NCBI GenBank assembly: GCA_023461035.1
Contig: JAEWOD010000015.1
Location: forward strand, 1 to 64,000
From: Bacteroidota bacterium
GTDB lineage: Bacteria > Bacteroidota > Bacteroidia > Flavobacteriales > Weeksellaceae
Direction: 5' to 3'
Length of the DNA stretch: 64,000 nucleotides
In this document: positions 17,592-25,819 of the stretch, in pieces
Position numbering within the stretch: the first letter of the stretch is position 1
Layout: each line of letters begins with the position of its first letter
The notes under the pieces: generated by a model
The model's input: only the letters and a program-made list of their open reading frames with translations
Told to the model about the DNA's origin: nothing
Databases searched by the model: none
Position numbers and translations under genes: made by a program

Positions 17592-17773
17592 TATTTAACC
17601 ATTTGATTAATTGGTAGCATTTCTGAGGAAAAAGTTACAAATGGGAATGTTTTTCCGGATTTAATTTCAGAATCTGAGTTCAAACCCCAAAACTTTAAGC
17701 CGGTTTTAGATTAAGATATGCTGAACCTTCGGATTCTCCTCCTGTAAAAATGACAACTACAAACCAATCCTTT

Positions 17774-17811
17774 TGCTCAATCACTCTCCCACTCTCCCAC
17801 TCTCAAACTCA
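17774..17811. repeat. CACTCTCC tract at the priA stop codon
   Basis: CTCAATCACTCTCCCACTCT continues with further CCCACTCT units up to the priA stop (17809-17811). It is another member of the purine-rich (in mRNA) post-stop tracts of this region. The rest of the 218-bp gap 17592-17808 shows nothing I can name. Confidence 0.55.
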
Positions 17812-20268
17812 AACCGGATCTACATCAATCTCAATCCGCACCGACCGAAATGCCTGAACGGTATGCAAGGATTCAACGGCTTTTGAAATCAGTTTTTTTA
17901 CATTTTGAAGCGAATTATTTTCCGGAATTTTTATCAGTACGTTTTGGATGTACAAATTACGGATCCTTCCAATTGATGGCTCTTCCGGCCCTAACAAATG
18001 TTTCTCGTCCAGAAAACCCCGCATCAGTTTCACAAATTCCAACGAAACCTTATCGACCTTTTCCTTTTTGGTATGCCGAAAAGTGATTTGAATTAAACGC
18101 AAAAAAGGCGGATATAAAAAGGATTTCCGTTCGTATAAAATATCTTTTGCCGTTTTTTCATAGTCATAGCGCGTGACGTTTTGAAGAATTTCATGATCTG
18201 GATTATAGGTTTGGATCAGAACTTTTCCTTGTTCGTTCCGTCTTCCGGCTCGTCCTGAAACTTGTGTCAGCAATTGGAAGGCTTTTTCATGCGCACGGAA
18301 ATCAGGGAAATTCAACATCGAATCGGCACGGATTACGCCGACCAATCCTAAGTTGGAAAAATCCAGTCCTTTGGCAATCATCTGTGTTCCCACCAAAATA
18401 TCGATTTCCTGTTGTTCAAAAGCTTCCAAGGTTTTTTCATAGGCATATTTTTTCCGCATCGCATCCACATCCATCCGGGCTATTTTCAGTTTGGGAAACA
18501 AAGATTGTAACTGAATTTCAATTTGTTCCGTCCCGATTCCTTTGGTGGTCAATTCCAAACTCTGACAATTGGAACATTTGGAAGGTCTGGCTTGTGAATG
18601 GCCGCAATAATGGCATCTGAGTTGATTGGAAATTCTGTGAAAAGTCAAAGGCACATCACAGTTCGGACAAAAAGGTGAATGCCCGCAACTCAAACATTCC
18701 ATCACCGGAGCAAATCCTCTCCGGTTCTGGAAAATCAGCACCTGTTTTCCTTCTTTTACAGTTTCCTGAATTGCATCTCGGAGTATGTTTGAAATATCGC
18801 CTGTAATTTCTTTTGAACGGAGAGCTGCCCTTAAATCCACCAATTCGATTTTGGGCATTTTTACATCGCTGTAACGTTTGGTCAATTGTACATAACCAAA
18901 TTTCCCTGTTTGAGCGTTGTGATAAGTCTCCAAAGAAGGCGTTGCCGAACCGAGAATCACATTGGCTTCAAAAAAATTAGCCAAAACCAAAGCCATATCC
19001 CGTGCATGAAAATAAGGTTTGGAATCGGTTTGTTTGTAGGCGCCTTCGTGCTCTTCATCCACGATGACCAAACCTAAATTTTGAAATGGAAGAAACAAAG
19101 CCGACCGCGGCCCGAGGATGATTTTATTTTGGTCATTCAATGCTTTGCTCCATAATTCCACGCGTTCATTCTGATTGAATTTCGAATGGTAAATCCCGAC
19201 TTTATTCCCGAAATGTTTGCGTATCCGCTGTACCATTTGGGAACTCAAAGAAATTTCCGGCAATAGAAACAACGTCGTTTTATCTTCTTCAATTTGCTGT
19301 TCGATCAGCTTGATGTAAATTTCGGTTTTTCCGCTGGAAGTAACGCCGTGAAGCAGCACGGTTTTCTGCTGTTCAAAATAGTTTTCAATGGATTTTAAAG
19401 CCCGGTTCTGCTCAAAATTGAGTTGTTCCGAATCAACGATGTCATTTCGGATTTCATCAATCCTTGAGATTTCCAGATCATAAATTTCCACCAAACCTTT
19501 TTCGGCCATCGTATGAAATATGGCATGCGTGCCACCGTATTTTTTCAGAAAAGCGGAAATTTTAATCGGTTTGGACGATTGAGCTTCTTCGACAATTAAT
19601 TGCAATAAAACTTCGCGCTGTTTTGCCGCATTTTTTAATTTTTCAAAAGATGAATTGAACAAATTCTCATCAGATTTCAATTCCGGATTTACCCGCACAA
19701 ACAATTCAACTTTGGGCGTATATTTTTCTTTCAGGACTTCGTCCAACTGGATAATTCCTTTCTCCCAAAAGGATTTGATAATTTTGATGACCGATTTCCG
19801 TTCAACGATTTTGGCAATTTCATTGACCGTTAGAATTCCTTTTTTGTCCAGCGCATTCACGGCCATCCATTCATCTTCCGATAATTTTTCTTCGATTTTA
19901 TCAATTGTTCCAATGAATTTGACAAAGGTTTCGCTTTCCCATTTCAATGCTGTAGGAAATGCATTCCGATACACTTCGCCCAATGTACACATATAATAGG
20001 ACGCCATCCATTGCCAGAACTGAATCTGGGTTTCTGTTACCAAAGGCTCGGTATCCAGAATCGAATCTATTTGTTTGGTTTTAAATAATTCGGGTTTGTT
20101 TTGATGAAAGGAATGAATGATTCCTGTGTATAGTTTATTGGTTCCAAAAGGAACCGAAACCCTTTGCCCTATTTTCAGATATGGCAAATCTTCGGGCGGA
20201 ATTTCATAAGTGAAAGTTCCCGGCAATGCCAATGGCAATATGATTTCTGCGAAATGAGGATTTGCCAT
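17809..20268 (-). CDS. priA: primosomal protein N' (replication restart helicase PriA)
   Basis: Superfamily 2 DNA helicase of 819 residues that reloads the replisome at collapsed forks. It has the N-terminal 3'-DNA-binding domain (AEIILPLALPGTFTYEIP), Walker A GVTSSGKTEIY, the DEEH box (VIVDEEHEGAYKQ), a zinc-binding insert (CLSCGHSPFCPNCDVPL and CHYCGHSQARPSKCSNC, eight cysteines), the helicase motif QMIAKGLDF, and GRAGR. The length is usual for Bacteroidota PriA. The gene stands alone between the export operon and the proline dehydrogenase gene; dnaB lies 1.5 kb further upstream. Confidence 0.96.
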   Translation of the reverse strand: MANPHFAEIILPLALPGTFTYEIPPEDLPYLKIGQRVSVPFGTNKLYTGIIHSFHQNKPELFKTKQIDSILDTEPLVTETQIQFWQWMASYYMCTLGEVYRNAFPTALKWESETFVKFIGTIDKIEEKLSEDEWMAVNALDKKGILTVNEIAKIVERKSVIKIIKSFWEKGIIQLDEVLKEKYTPKVELFVRVNPELKSDENLFNSSFEKLKNAAKQREVLLQLIVEEAQSSKPIKISAFLKKYGGTHAIFHTMAEKGLVEIYDLEISRIDEIRNDIVDSEQLNFEQNRALKSIENYFEQQKTVLLHGVTSSGKTEIYIKLIEQQIEEDKTTLFLLPEISLSSQMVQRIRKHFGNKVGIYHSKFNQNERVELWSKALNDQNKIILGPRSALFLPFQNLGLVIVDEEHEGAYKQTDSKPYFHARDMALVLANFFEANVILGSATPSLETYHNAQTGKFGYVQLTKRYSDVKMPKIELVDLRAALRSKEITGDISNILRDAIQETVKEGKQVLIFQNRRGFAPVMECLSCGHSPFCPNCDVPLTFHRISNQLRCHYCGHSQARPSKCSNCQSLELTTKGIGTEQIEIQLQSLFPKLKIARMDVDAMRKKYAYEKTLEAFEQQEIDILVGTQMIAKGLDFSNLGLVGVIRADSMLNFPDFRAHEKAFQLLTQVSGRAGRRNEQGKVLIQTYNPDHEILQNVTRYDYEKTAKDILYERKSFLYPPFLRLIQITFRHTKKEKVDKVSLEFVKLMRGFLDEKHLLGPEEPSIGRIRNLYIQNVLIKIPENNSLQNVKKLISKAVESLHTVQAFRSVRIEIDVDPV

Positions 20269-20332
20269 AATTGAAACGGCAAGTTAGTGTAATTGTAGAA
20301 TTGTGCAAAGTTGTAAGCGCAAAGTATTCCGC

Positions 20333-21508
20333 TTAATTAACTTGTTTTCTTCTTTTAATCTCTTTCTCTATCAACGAAAGCTCCCGTCCGGTCTGCCCGG
20401 CAACGGAAGTATTTTCCTGCGCACGCCGTATCAGGTAGGGCATCACTTCTTTAATCGGCCCATACGGCAAATATTTGGCGATGTTATAGCCCATATTTCC
20501 CAATTTAAAACTGATGTTATCGCTCATCCCAAACAACTGACCAAACCAGATTTTATGCAAACCACTTGGTAAATTATGTTTGCGCATCAATTCCGTTAAT
20601 AACTCACAACTTTTCTCGTTATGTGTACCCGCAAATAGCGAAATCCGATGGTTATTTTCGATGATAAATTCAAGTGCTAAATTATAATCACGGTCGGTCG
20701 AAGCTTTATCAGGCTGAATCGGGGATGGATAATTTTCCGCTTCCGCTCTTGCCCGTTCTTTTTCCATATAAGCACCGCGAACCACTTTGAAACCAAGCAG
20801 ATAATTTTCTGTTTCCGCTTTTTGATAAATTTTCTTTAAATATTCCAAACGGTCATGACGATACATTTGTAAAGTGTTGCAAACGACACACCTTTCTTTG
20901 TTGTATTTCTGCATCATTTCATCGGCGAGATTATCCGCCGAATCCTGCATCCAGCTTTCTTCCGCATCAATCATCATCGTCACATCATTCTCAAATCCGG
21001 CTTTGCAAACTTCATCAAAACGGTTTCGGATATGTTCCCATTTGGACCTTTCGTCTTCCGTCATCGGAAGATTTTTTCCGACTTTTTCGTACAAATCAAT
21101 TCGCCCAAAAGCCGTCGGTTTAAATACAACAAATGGAATTTCTTTCGGATTTTCTTTGGCAATTTTTATCAAACGAAGAATTTCTTCTTTTACACGATCA
21201 AATTCTTCTTCCGATTCCTGTCCTTCGACCGAATAATCCATAATGGAGCTCACGCCGTATTGATACAATTCTTTGGCAACTTTCAAACAATCAGCCGTCG
21301 TTTCTCCACCCACAAATTGTTTGTAAATCGTATTTCGAACGACGGGCTTGACCAATGGAATATTTGTGGCAAATGGAATTTTAAACATAAGCGTCCCCAA
21401 CTTTGTAAGTGCGGGGCTGGCAATCAGTTTAAAAAGAGTGTATGCTTTTTTTAAATCCTTATCCGACTTGGATTCAAAAGCGGTTTGCGTATCATCAAAT
21501 AACGGCAT
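20333..21508 (-). CDS. proline dehydrogenase
   Basis: FAD enzyme of 391 residues oxidising L-proline to pyrroline-5-carboxylate at the membrane. It is the mono-functional form, without the P5C dehydrogenase part of PutA. Family blocks include VKPTAFGRIDLYEKV, MMIDAEESWMQD, NTLQMYRHDRLEYL, KVVRGAYMEKERARA (FAD and substrate contacts), and the C-terminal RRAQENTSVAGQTGRELSLI that closes the proline site. A -7 element TAAATTTG lies 23 nt before the start. No P5C dehydrogenase gene is nearby. Confidence 0.94.
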   Translation of the reverse strand: MPLFDDTQTAFESKSDKDLKKAYTLFKLIASPALTKLGTLMFKIPFATNIPLVKPVVRNTIYKQFVGGETTADCLKVAKELYQYGVSSIMDYSVEGQESEEEFDRVKEEILRLIKIAKENPKEIPFVVFKPTAFGRIDLYEKVGKNLPMTEDERSKWEHIRNRFDEVCKAGFENDVTMMIDAEESWMQDSADNLADEMMQKYNKERCVVCNTLQMYRHDRLEYLKKIYQKAETENYLLGFKVVRGAYMEKERARAEAENYPSPIQPDKASTDRDYNLALEFIIENNHRISLFAGTHNEKSCELLTELMRKHNLPSGLHKIWFGQLFGMSDNISFKLGNMGYNIAKYLPYGPIKEVMPYLIRRAQENTSVAGQTGRELSLIEKEIKRRKQVN

Positions 21509-21530
21509 TTTTTGTTTGTTTTTGAATGTC

Positions 21531-21538
21531 CAAATTTA
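21531..21538 (-). promoter_or_regulatory. -7 element of the proline dehydrogenase promoter
   Basis: TAAATTTG on the minus strand, 23 nt before the start codon, fits TAnnTTTG. No TTG at the ideal -33 spacing was found. Confidence 0.5.
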
Positions 21539-21684
21539 ACCAATGTTTTGAAAGGAATTAGTAGAAAATTAAGTTTTGTTTTATTCAATTGAATTCAAAT
21601 AAATAGGAAAAATAGGAAGAAAAAGAATTCTTAATTCAACTTTTTTAAACTATAAACATTTCATAAATAATCCAATCCATATAA

Positions 21685-21728
21685 ACTTTGACAAAGTACT
21701 AACTACACGAATAAAACTTTGTCAAAGT
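21685..21728. repeat. paired 13-bp palindromes, 18 bp apart (copy 2)
   Basis: ACTTTGACAAAGT at 21685-21697 and ACTTTGTCAAAGT at 21716-21728. Each is a palindrome around one base, they are reverse complements of each other, and the spacer is exactly 18 bp. It has the same geometry as 1203-1246. It lies in the 257-bp gap behind dnaB, which holds no gene. Confidence 0.85.
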
Positions 21729-21764
21729 AGAGAAAACCTCAAACTTTAAACTTTAAATTTGAAA

Positions 21765-23342
21765 TTAAAAAGGCATATCATCCTCATCCTCCGAACCGAA
21801 ATCAGATTCAAATTCATCCAAAGAACCAAAGGATTCCTCCGGATTTCCAACCGGTAAATTGATGGAACTTCCAATTTCCATGCTTCCCGAATTCTCCTTG
21901 TTCATCGAACTTTGGAATTCAAATCCGCCAAATCCGAAATCCTCTTCCAAATCCATAAATTTCGCCTGATCATTTACAAAACGCAAACGGATATTCTCCA
22001 AAGCACCATTTCGGTGTTTGGCAATGATGAATTCGGCTTGTCCGGCACATGGTGTACCCTGCTCATCATCCCAAACATCGAGTTTGTAATATTCAGGTCG
22101 ATAGATAAAGGAAACGATATCCGCATCCTGCTCGATCGCCCCCGATTCCCGTAAATCCGACAGCAAAGGTCTTTTGTTTCCGCCGCGGGTCTCCACCGAA
22201 CGGGATAATTGTGATAATGCGATAACCGGAATGTTTAATTCTTTTGCGATGGCTTTCAGGTTTCGGGAAATCGTGGAAATTTCCTGCTCACGGTTTCCGG
22301 TCGATTTTCCGCCGCCTAACGTCATCAATTGTAAATAGTCGATGATAATCAGTTTCACATCATGCTGAGATACCAATCGACGTGCTTTTGCACGTAAATC
22401 AAAAATGGACAAAGCGGGTGTATCGTCAATAAACAAAGGTGCATCTTCCAGACCTTTTACTTTACTATACAATTGTTTCCATTCATGATCTTCCAAGGTT
22501 GCTTTTCGCAATTTTTCGGATTTAATTCCCGTTTCACTGGAAATCATACGGGTAATTAGCTGGACGCTTGACATCTCCAGAGAAAAAATAGCAGTCGGGA
22601 TTCCCATATCTACCGACATATTTCGCGCCATGGAAAGGACAAAGGCTGTTTTCCCCATACCGGGACGTGCTGCCAGAATCACCAAATCTGAATCTTGCCA
22701 GCCTGAAGTAATTTTATCCACTTGCGTGAATCCTGAAGGAACTCCACTCATTCCTTCTTTCTCAGACATTGCCTTAATTTTATCTATGGCTTCGCGCACC
22801 AATGAATTGGAATCTGAAAAACTTCTTTTGATACCGCCTTCAGTTATTTCAAATAATTTGCTTTCTGAAAAATCAAGTAAATCAAATACGTCGGTTGTTT
22901 CGTCGTAGGATTTATCTATGATATTGGACGAAATTTCAATCAATTGGCGCAAAATATATTTTTCTATCAATACACGCGAATGATATTCAATGTGTGCTGC
23001 CGACGAAACTTTTTGGGTCAATTGGATCAAATAATAATCACCTCCCACCAAATCCAATTTCCCTTCGTTCCGAAGTTCATTGGAAACTGTCAACAAATCA
23101 ATAGGTTGTGTATCGTTAAACAATTTTCGGATGGCTGCATAAATGGTTTGATGCTGAATGCGGTAAAACATTTCAGGTAGCAGTACATCGATCACCTCGT
23201 CGATCCCTTTTTTATCAATCATCATCGCACCGAGTACCGCTTCTTCCAAATCTATCGCTTGAGGAGGAAGCTTCCCTCTCTCTAAGTTGATGATTTTCTG
23301 CGATTTAGCTTGAAATGATGTAGTAATATCCAAATTTTCCAT
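21765..23342 (-). CDS. dnaB: replicative DNA helicase
   Basis: Hexameric helicase that unwinds DNA at the fork. Counted from the chosen ATG (MENLDITTSF, 23342), it has the N-terminal DnaB domain (PPQAIDLEEAVLGAMM, 26-41), Walker A ARPGMGKT (225-232), SLEMSSVQL, Walker B IIIDYLQLM, the RSVETRGGNKRPLLSDLRESGAIEQDAD block and an acidic C-terminal tail. The frame is open 14 codons further upstream (23384), but that extension is not conserved in character. No intein or frameshift is seen. Confidence 0.95.
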   Translation of the reverse strand: MENLDITTSFQAKSQKIINLERGKLPPQAIDLEEAVLGAMMIDKKGIDEVIDVLLPEMFYRIQHQTIYAAIRKLFNDTQPIDLLTVSNELRNEGKLDLVGGDYYLIQLTQKVSSAAHIEYHSRVLIEKYILRQLIEISSNIIDKSYDETTDVFDLLDFSESKLFEITEGGIKRSFSDSNSLVREAIDKIKAMSEKEGMSGVPSGFTQVDKITSGWQDSDLVILAARPGMGKTAFVLSMARNMSVDMGIPTAIFSLEMSSVQLITRMISSETGIKSEKLRKATLEDHEWKQLYSKVKGLEDAPLFIDDTPALSIFDLRAKARRLVSQHDVKLIIIDYLQLMTLGGGKSTGNREQEISTISRNLKAIAKELNIPVIALSQLSRSVETRGGNKRPLLSDLRESGAIEQDADIVSFIYRPEYYKLDVWDDEQGTPCAGQAEFIIAKHRNGALENIRLRFVNDQAKFMDLEEDFGFGGFEFQSSMNKENSGSMEIGSSINLPVGNPEESFGSLDEFESDFGSEDEDDMPF

Positions 23343-23574
23343 AGGACTTGCTAAGGTATGAATTTGTATTTCAATTGAAACCAATTTTAATTGAATAAAG
23401 TTTTTAACAATGAATTTTTGTTAAAGTTTTAAGGAAAGTTTAACACGGGCATAAAATTTGAAATATGACAAATGTCATGACTTGGAATTTCAAAAATTTG
23501 ATGGATTCAAATTAAAGAAAGTCCTCAAATAAATTCGGTACCGGTTTTTGTGTTTAATTAAAAAATGAATTAAA

Positions 23575-24480
23575 ATGAAAAAAAATCAACAATTATCCTG
23601 GGACGATTATCTGTTTGAAAATCGCCACAAATCCTACGGTGCTTATGTGCTGAGAACCGAGGAAGGAATGAACCTTTTGAAATCACTGATGGTTGTAGTG
23701 TTTTTTGTGGGAATCTTAGTAGCTGTATTTTCTTTTACTAAAAATGCTGAAACAATAGTAGAGAAAAATCCAACTCCTACAATTTTCGATTTTACAGAAA
23801 TCATTGAACCTGTATCACCTCACAAACCGGAGCCTGTTGCTCCAAAGGTAATTCCGGCTGCAACTGTCGATAAGGACAAAAGCGATGTAACTCCGGAACC
23901 TACCGAGCAACCGGAAGTGGAAACACCTATGAGCGAACAAAAGGATATAGGGAAATTGGTAATGCCGGATGTAAATGGAAATCCGGATGGTGACGGAAGC
24001 ATCAAATCAACTGGAAATGTCGGTTCATCCGGAACAGGGAAAGATACCGGAACCAAACAACCTGAAACTCCAAAAACGAATGACAATGTTTATTCGCCAC
24101 GTTTGGTAACCAAAATGGCGGTATTTCCGGGATGTGAAAATGTGGGAACTAACAAAAAGGAATTACAGGATTGTATGTCCGAAAAATTGTCAAGTGAATT
24201 GGGAATTCAGTTAAGTGATTTTGGCGAAATTGCAGGTCGTAATAACATCAATATGGCTCAAACCAAATTAAATTTCATCGTGGATAAATCGGGAAAAATA
24301 ATCGAGGTAAAAGCGATAAACAGTGGAAACCAAGCCTTCAGCGATGAAGCACAAAAAGCCCTGAAACGGATTTCAGAACGTCTGGTCAAAAAGGGAAAAT
24401 ACCTGAAGCCGGCCGAACTGGAAGACGGCACAAAAGTGAATATGGTTTTTACTATTCCTGTACAATTTCAGATTCCATAA
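23575..24480 (+). CDS. energy transducer TonB
   Basis: Inner-membrane protein of 301 residues that passes proton-motive energy to outer-membrane receptors. The N-terminus WDDYLFENRHKSYGAYVLR is typical for Bacteroidota TonB. A helix at about 38-54 (LMVVVFFVGILVAVFSF) follows, then a Pro/Glu-rich spacer (100-190; KPEPVAPK), and the C-terminal TonB domain (about 205-301; FPGCE ... LNFIVDKSGKI ... FTIPVQFQIP). ExbB and ExbD are not in the window. A strong terminator follows. A PstS-like gene comes after, as in many Flavobacteriia. Confidence 0.9.
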   Translation: MKKNQQLSWDDYLFENRHKSYGAYVLRTEEGMNLLKSLMVVVFFVGILVAVFSFTKNAETIVEKNPTPTIFDFTEIIEPVSPHKPEPVAPKVIPAATVDKDKSDVTPEPTEQPEVETPMSEQKDIGKLVMPDVNGNPDGDGSIKSTGNVGSSGTGKDTGTKQPETPKTNDNVYSPRLVTKMAVFPGCENVGTNKKELQDCMSEKLSSELGIQLSDFGEIAGRNNINMAQTKLNFIVDKSGKIIEVKAINSGNQAFSDEAQKALKRISERLVKKGKYLKPAELEDGTKVNMVFTIPVQFQIP

Positions 24481-24484
24481 TTGA

Positions 24485-24509
24485 AAAAGCCCTGCCCCGC
24501 AGGGCTTTT
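24485..24509 (+). terminator. terminator of the TonB gene
   Basis: AAAAGCCCTGC-CCC-GCAGGGCTTTT, a perfect 11-bp stem starting 5 bp after the stop codon. Confidence 0.88.
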
Positions 24510-24534
24510 GTATTTTATACAAACCAAAAATAAT

Positions 24535-24542
24535 TACCTTTG
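24535..24542 (+). promoter_or_regulatory. -7 element just in front of a start codon
   Basis: TACCTTTG ends 5 nt before the ATG at 24548. With the usual 5-8 nt to the transcription start, the mRNA would begin at or next to the start codon. Confidence 0.5.
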
Positions 24543-24547
24543 TTTCA

Positions 24548-24739
24548 ATGATCAGACAATATATCAATATCATCATGGGCATCCTTTATGCTATAATCGG
24601 AGGATTTGTCATCATAAGAAACTGGTTTTTAATGGATTTAAGCCCGATTGCCGCAAAATCGCTGGGCATCTTATTTATAGTATATGGAATTTTCAGGATT
24701 TACAGGGCTGTCAAAGCCATTCGCACAGAGGATTATTAA
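24548..24739 (+). CDS. small inner-membrane protein, two helices
   Basis: A 63-residue protein with two predicted membrane helices (INIIMGILYAIIGGFVIIRNW and AAKSLGILFIVYGIFRIYRAV) joined by a short loop. It resembles small hypothetical membrane proteins found beside TonB/PstS genes in Flavobacteriia; no function is known. It overlaps the next frame by 56 bp when that gene is started at its only upstream ATG. Confidence 0.65.
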   Translation: MIRQYINIIMGILYAIIGGFVIIRNWFLMDLSPIAAKSLGILFIVYGIFRIYRAVKAIRTEDY

Positions 24740-25613
24740 AAAATTGGGAGTCGTTCTGATTTGTTTTTTCCTGCTCCATTGTAAAAGTGGAAAAGAAACT
24801 TCACATCAGGAAGGTGAAATGACGATTTATGCCGACCCATCCAATAAAAATTTGCTGGAAGCATTGACCGATATTTATGTAATGAAATATCCGAAAGTCA
24901 AATTCAACATCATTTACAAACCTGAAAACCAAGTTTTAAAGGATTTACAAGATACTGTTGCAAGTGCTGCTTTCATCAACCAACCACTCACTGCCCAACA
25001 AACCAAATACATCGCCCAACTGACCGATGTTACACCCCGTTCTACGCTTTTGGCCTATGATGCTGCGATTTTCATCACCTCTGTCAATAATCCGGTTGAT
25101 TCGATTACGTTCGATCAGATTAGATACGGGATTCTGGAAGGAAATAACCAAATCATTTTTGATGATGGAAATTCAGGGAATTTCAATACCGTAAAAGAAG
25201 TTCTAAATCTGAAAATCCCACAAGGAAAATCTATACAAGCCGAAGAAAATGCACAAAAAGTAATCGAATTCGTTCAAAGATCGCCTCAATCCATCGGAGT
25301 CATCGGGATGAACGAAATCAGTGAAAGTGATAATCCCAAGGTGAAAGAAATTCTGACCAAAGTAAAAATTCTTTCTGTGGCCGATGAAAAAGGAAAGATA
25401 CAGCAACCAACGGTTCCCAATATCCTGGCGATGAATTATCCTTTTTCAAAAGGGGTATATTTTATCGTTCGCGAACCGGGATTTGGAATTGGAAGCGGAT
25501 TTTCCAGATTTGCCGGTTCCAATCAGGGACAACTCATCGTCAAACGCGAAGGACTTCAGCCTAATTTTCTTTATGAACGTGAAGTTCAGGTAAATATGGA
25601 AAATGTAGAGTAA
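24684..25613 (+). CDS. PstS-like phosphate-binding lipoprotein
   Basis: Periplasmic solute-binding protein of the PstS family, probably a lipoprotein (VVLICFFLLHC, Cys about residue 33). Blocks are MTIYADPSNKNLLEALTDIYVMKYP, YDAAIFITSVNNPVDSITFDQIRYGI, RSPQSIGVIGMNEIS and KGVYFIVREP near the end. No Pst permease or ATPase genes are adjacent, so a role in sensing or TonB-linked uptake is possible. The start is uncertain. ATG 24684 gives a 20-residue leader and overlaps the small gene by 56 bp; TTG 24744 lies directly behind that gene's stop but leaves almost no n-region. Confidence 0.82.
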   Translation: MEFSGFTGLSKPFAQRIIKKLGVVLICFFLLHCKSGKETSHQEGEMTIYADPSNKNLLEALTDIYVMKYPKVKFNIIYKPENQVLKDLQDTVASAAFINQPLTAQQTKYIAQLTDVTPRSTLLAYDAAIFITSVNNPVDSITFDQIRYGILEGNNQIIFDDGNSGNFNTVKEVLNLKIPQGKSIQAEENAQKVIEFVQRSPQSIGVIGMNEISESDNPKVKEILTKVKILSVADEKGKIQQPTVPNILAMNYPFSKGVYFIVREPGFGIGSGFSRFAGSNQGQLIVKREGLQPNFLYEREVQVNMENVE

Positions 25614-25620
25614 TCGGAGG

Positions 25621-25683
25621 TACGATTTACGAAGTACGATTTACGAAGTACGATTTACGAAGTACAATTTACGAGGTACGAAG
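25621..25683. repeat. 14-bp tandem repeat, 4.5 copies
   Basis: TACGATTTACGAAG three times without change (25621-25662), a fourth with two changes (TACAATTTACGAGG, 25663-25676) and a half copy. It lies 8 bp behind the stop of the PstS-like gene. Confidence 0.9.
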
Positions 25684-25790
25684 TAGGATATGTAAATAAT
25701 ATATGGGGAAAAAAGTTAATCTCATTTATTTATAAAATTTTTACTTTTATTCTATCTGCTAAAGTGCAGTATATACCTTTTTCATTTCAT

Positions 25791-25798
25791 TATCTTTG
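25791..25798 (+). promoter_or_regulatory. -7 element of the ABC-F gene promoter
   Basis: TATCTTTG, 21 nt before the ATG at 25820, fits TAnnTTTG. Confidence 0.6.
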
Positions 25799-25819
25799 CC
25801 CCGTTTTTGAAAAATAGGT

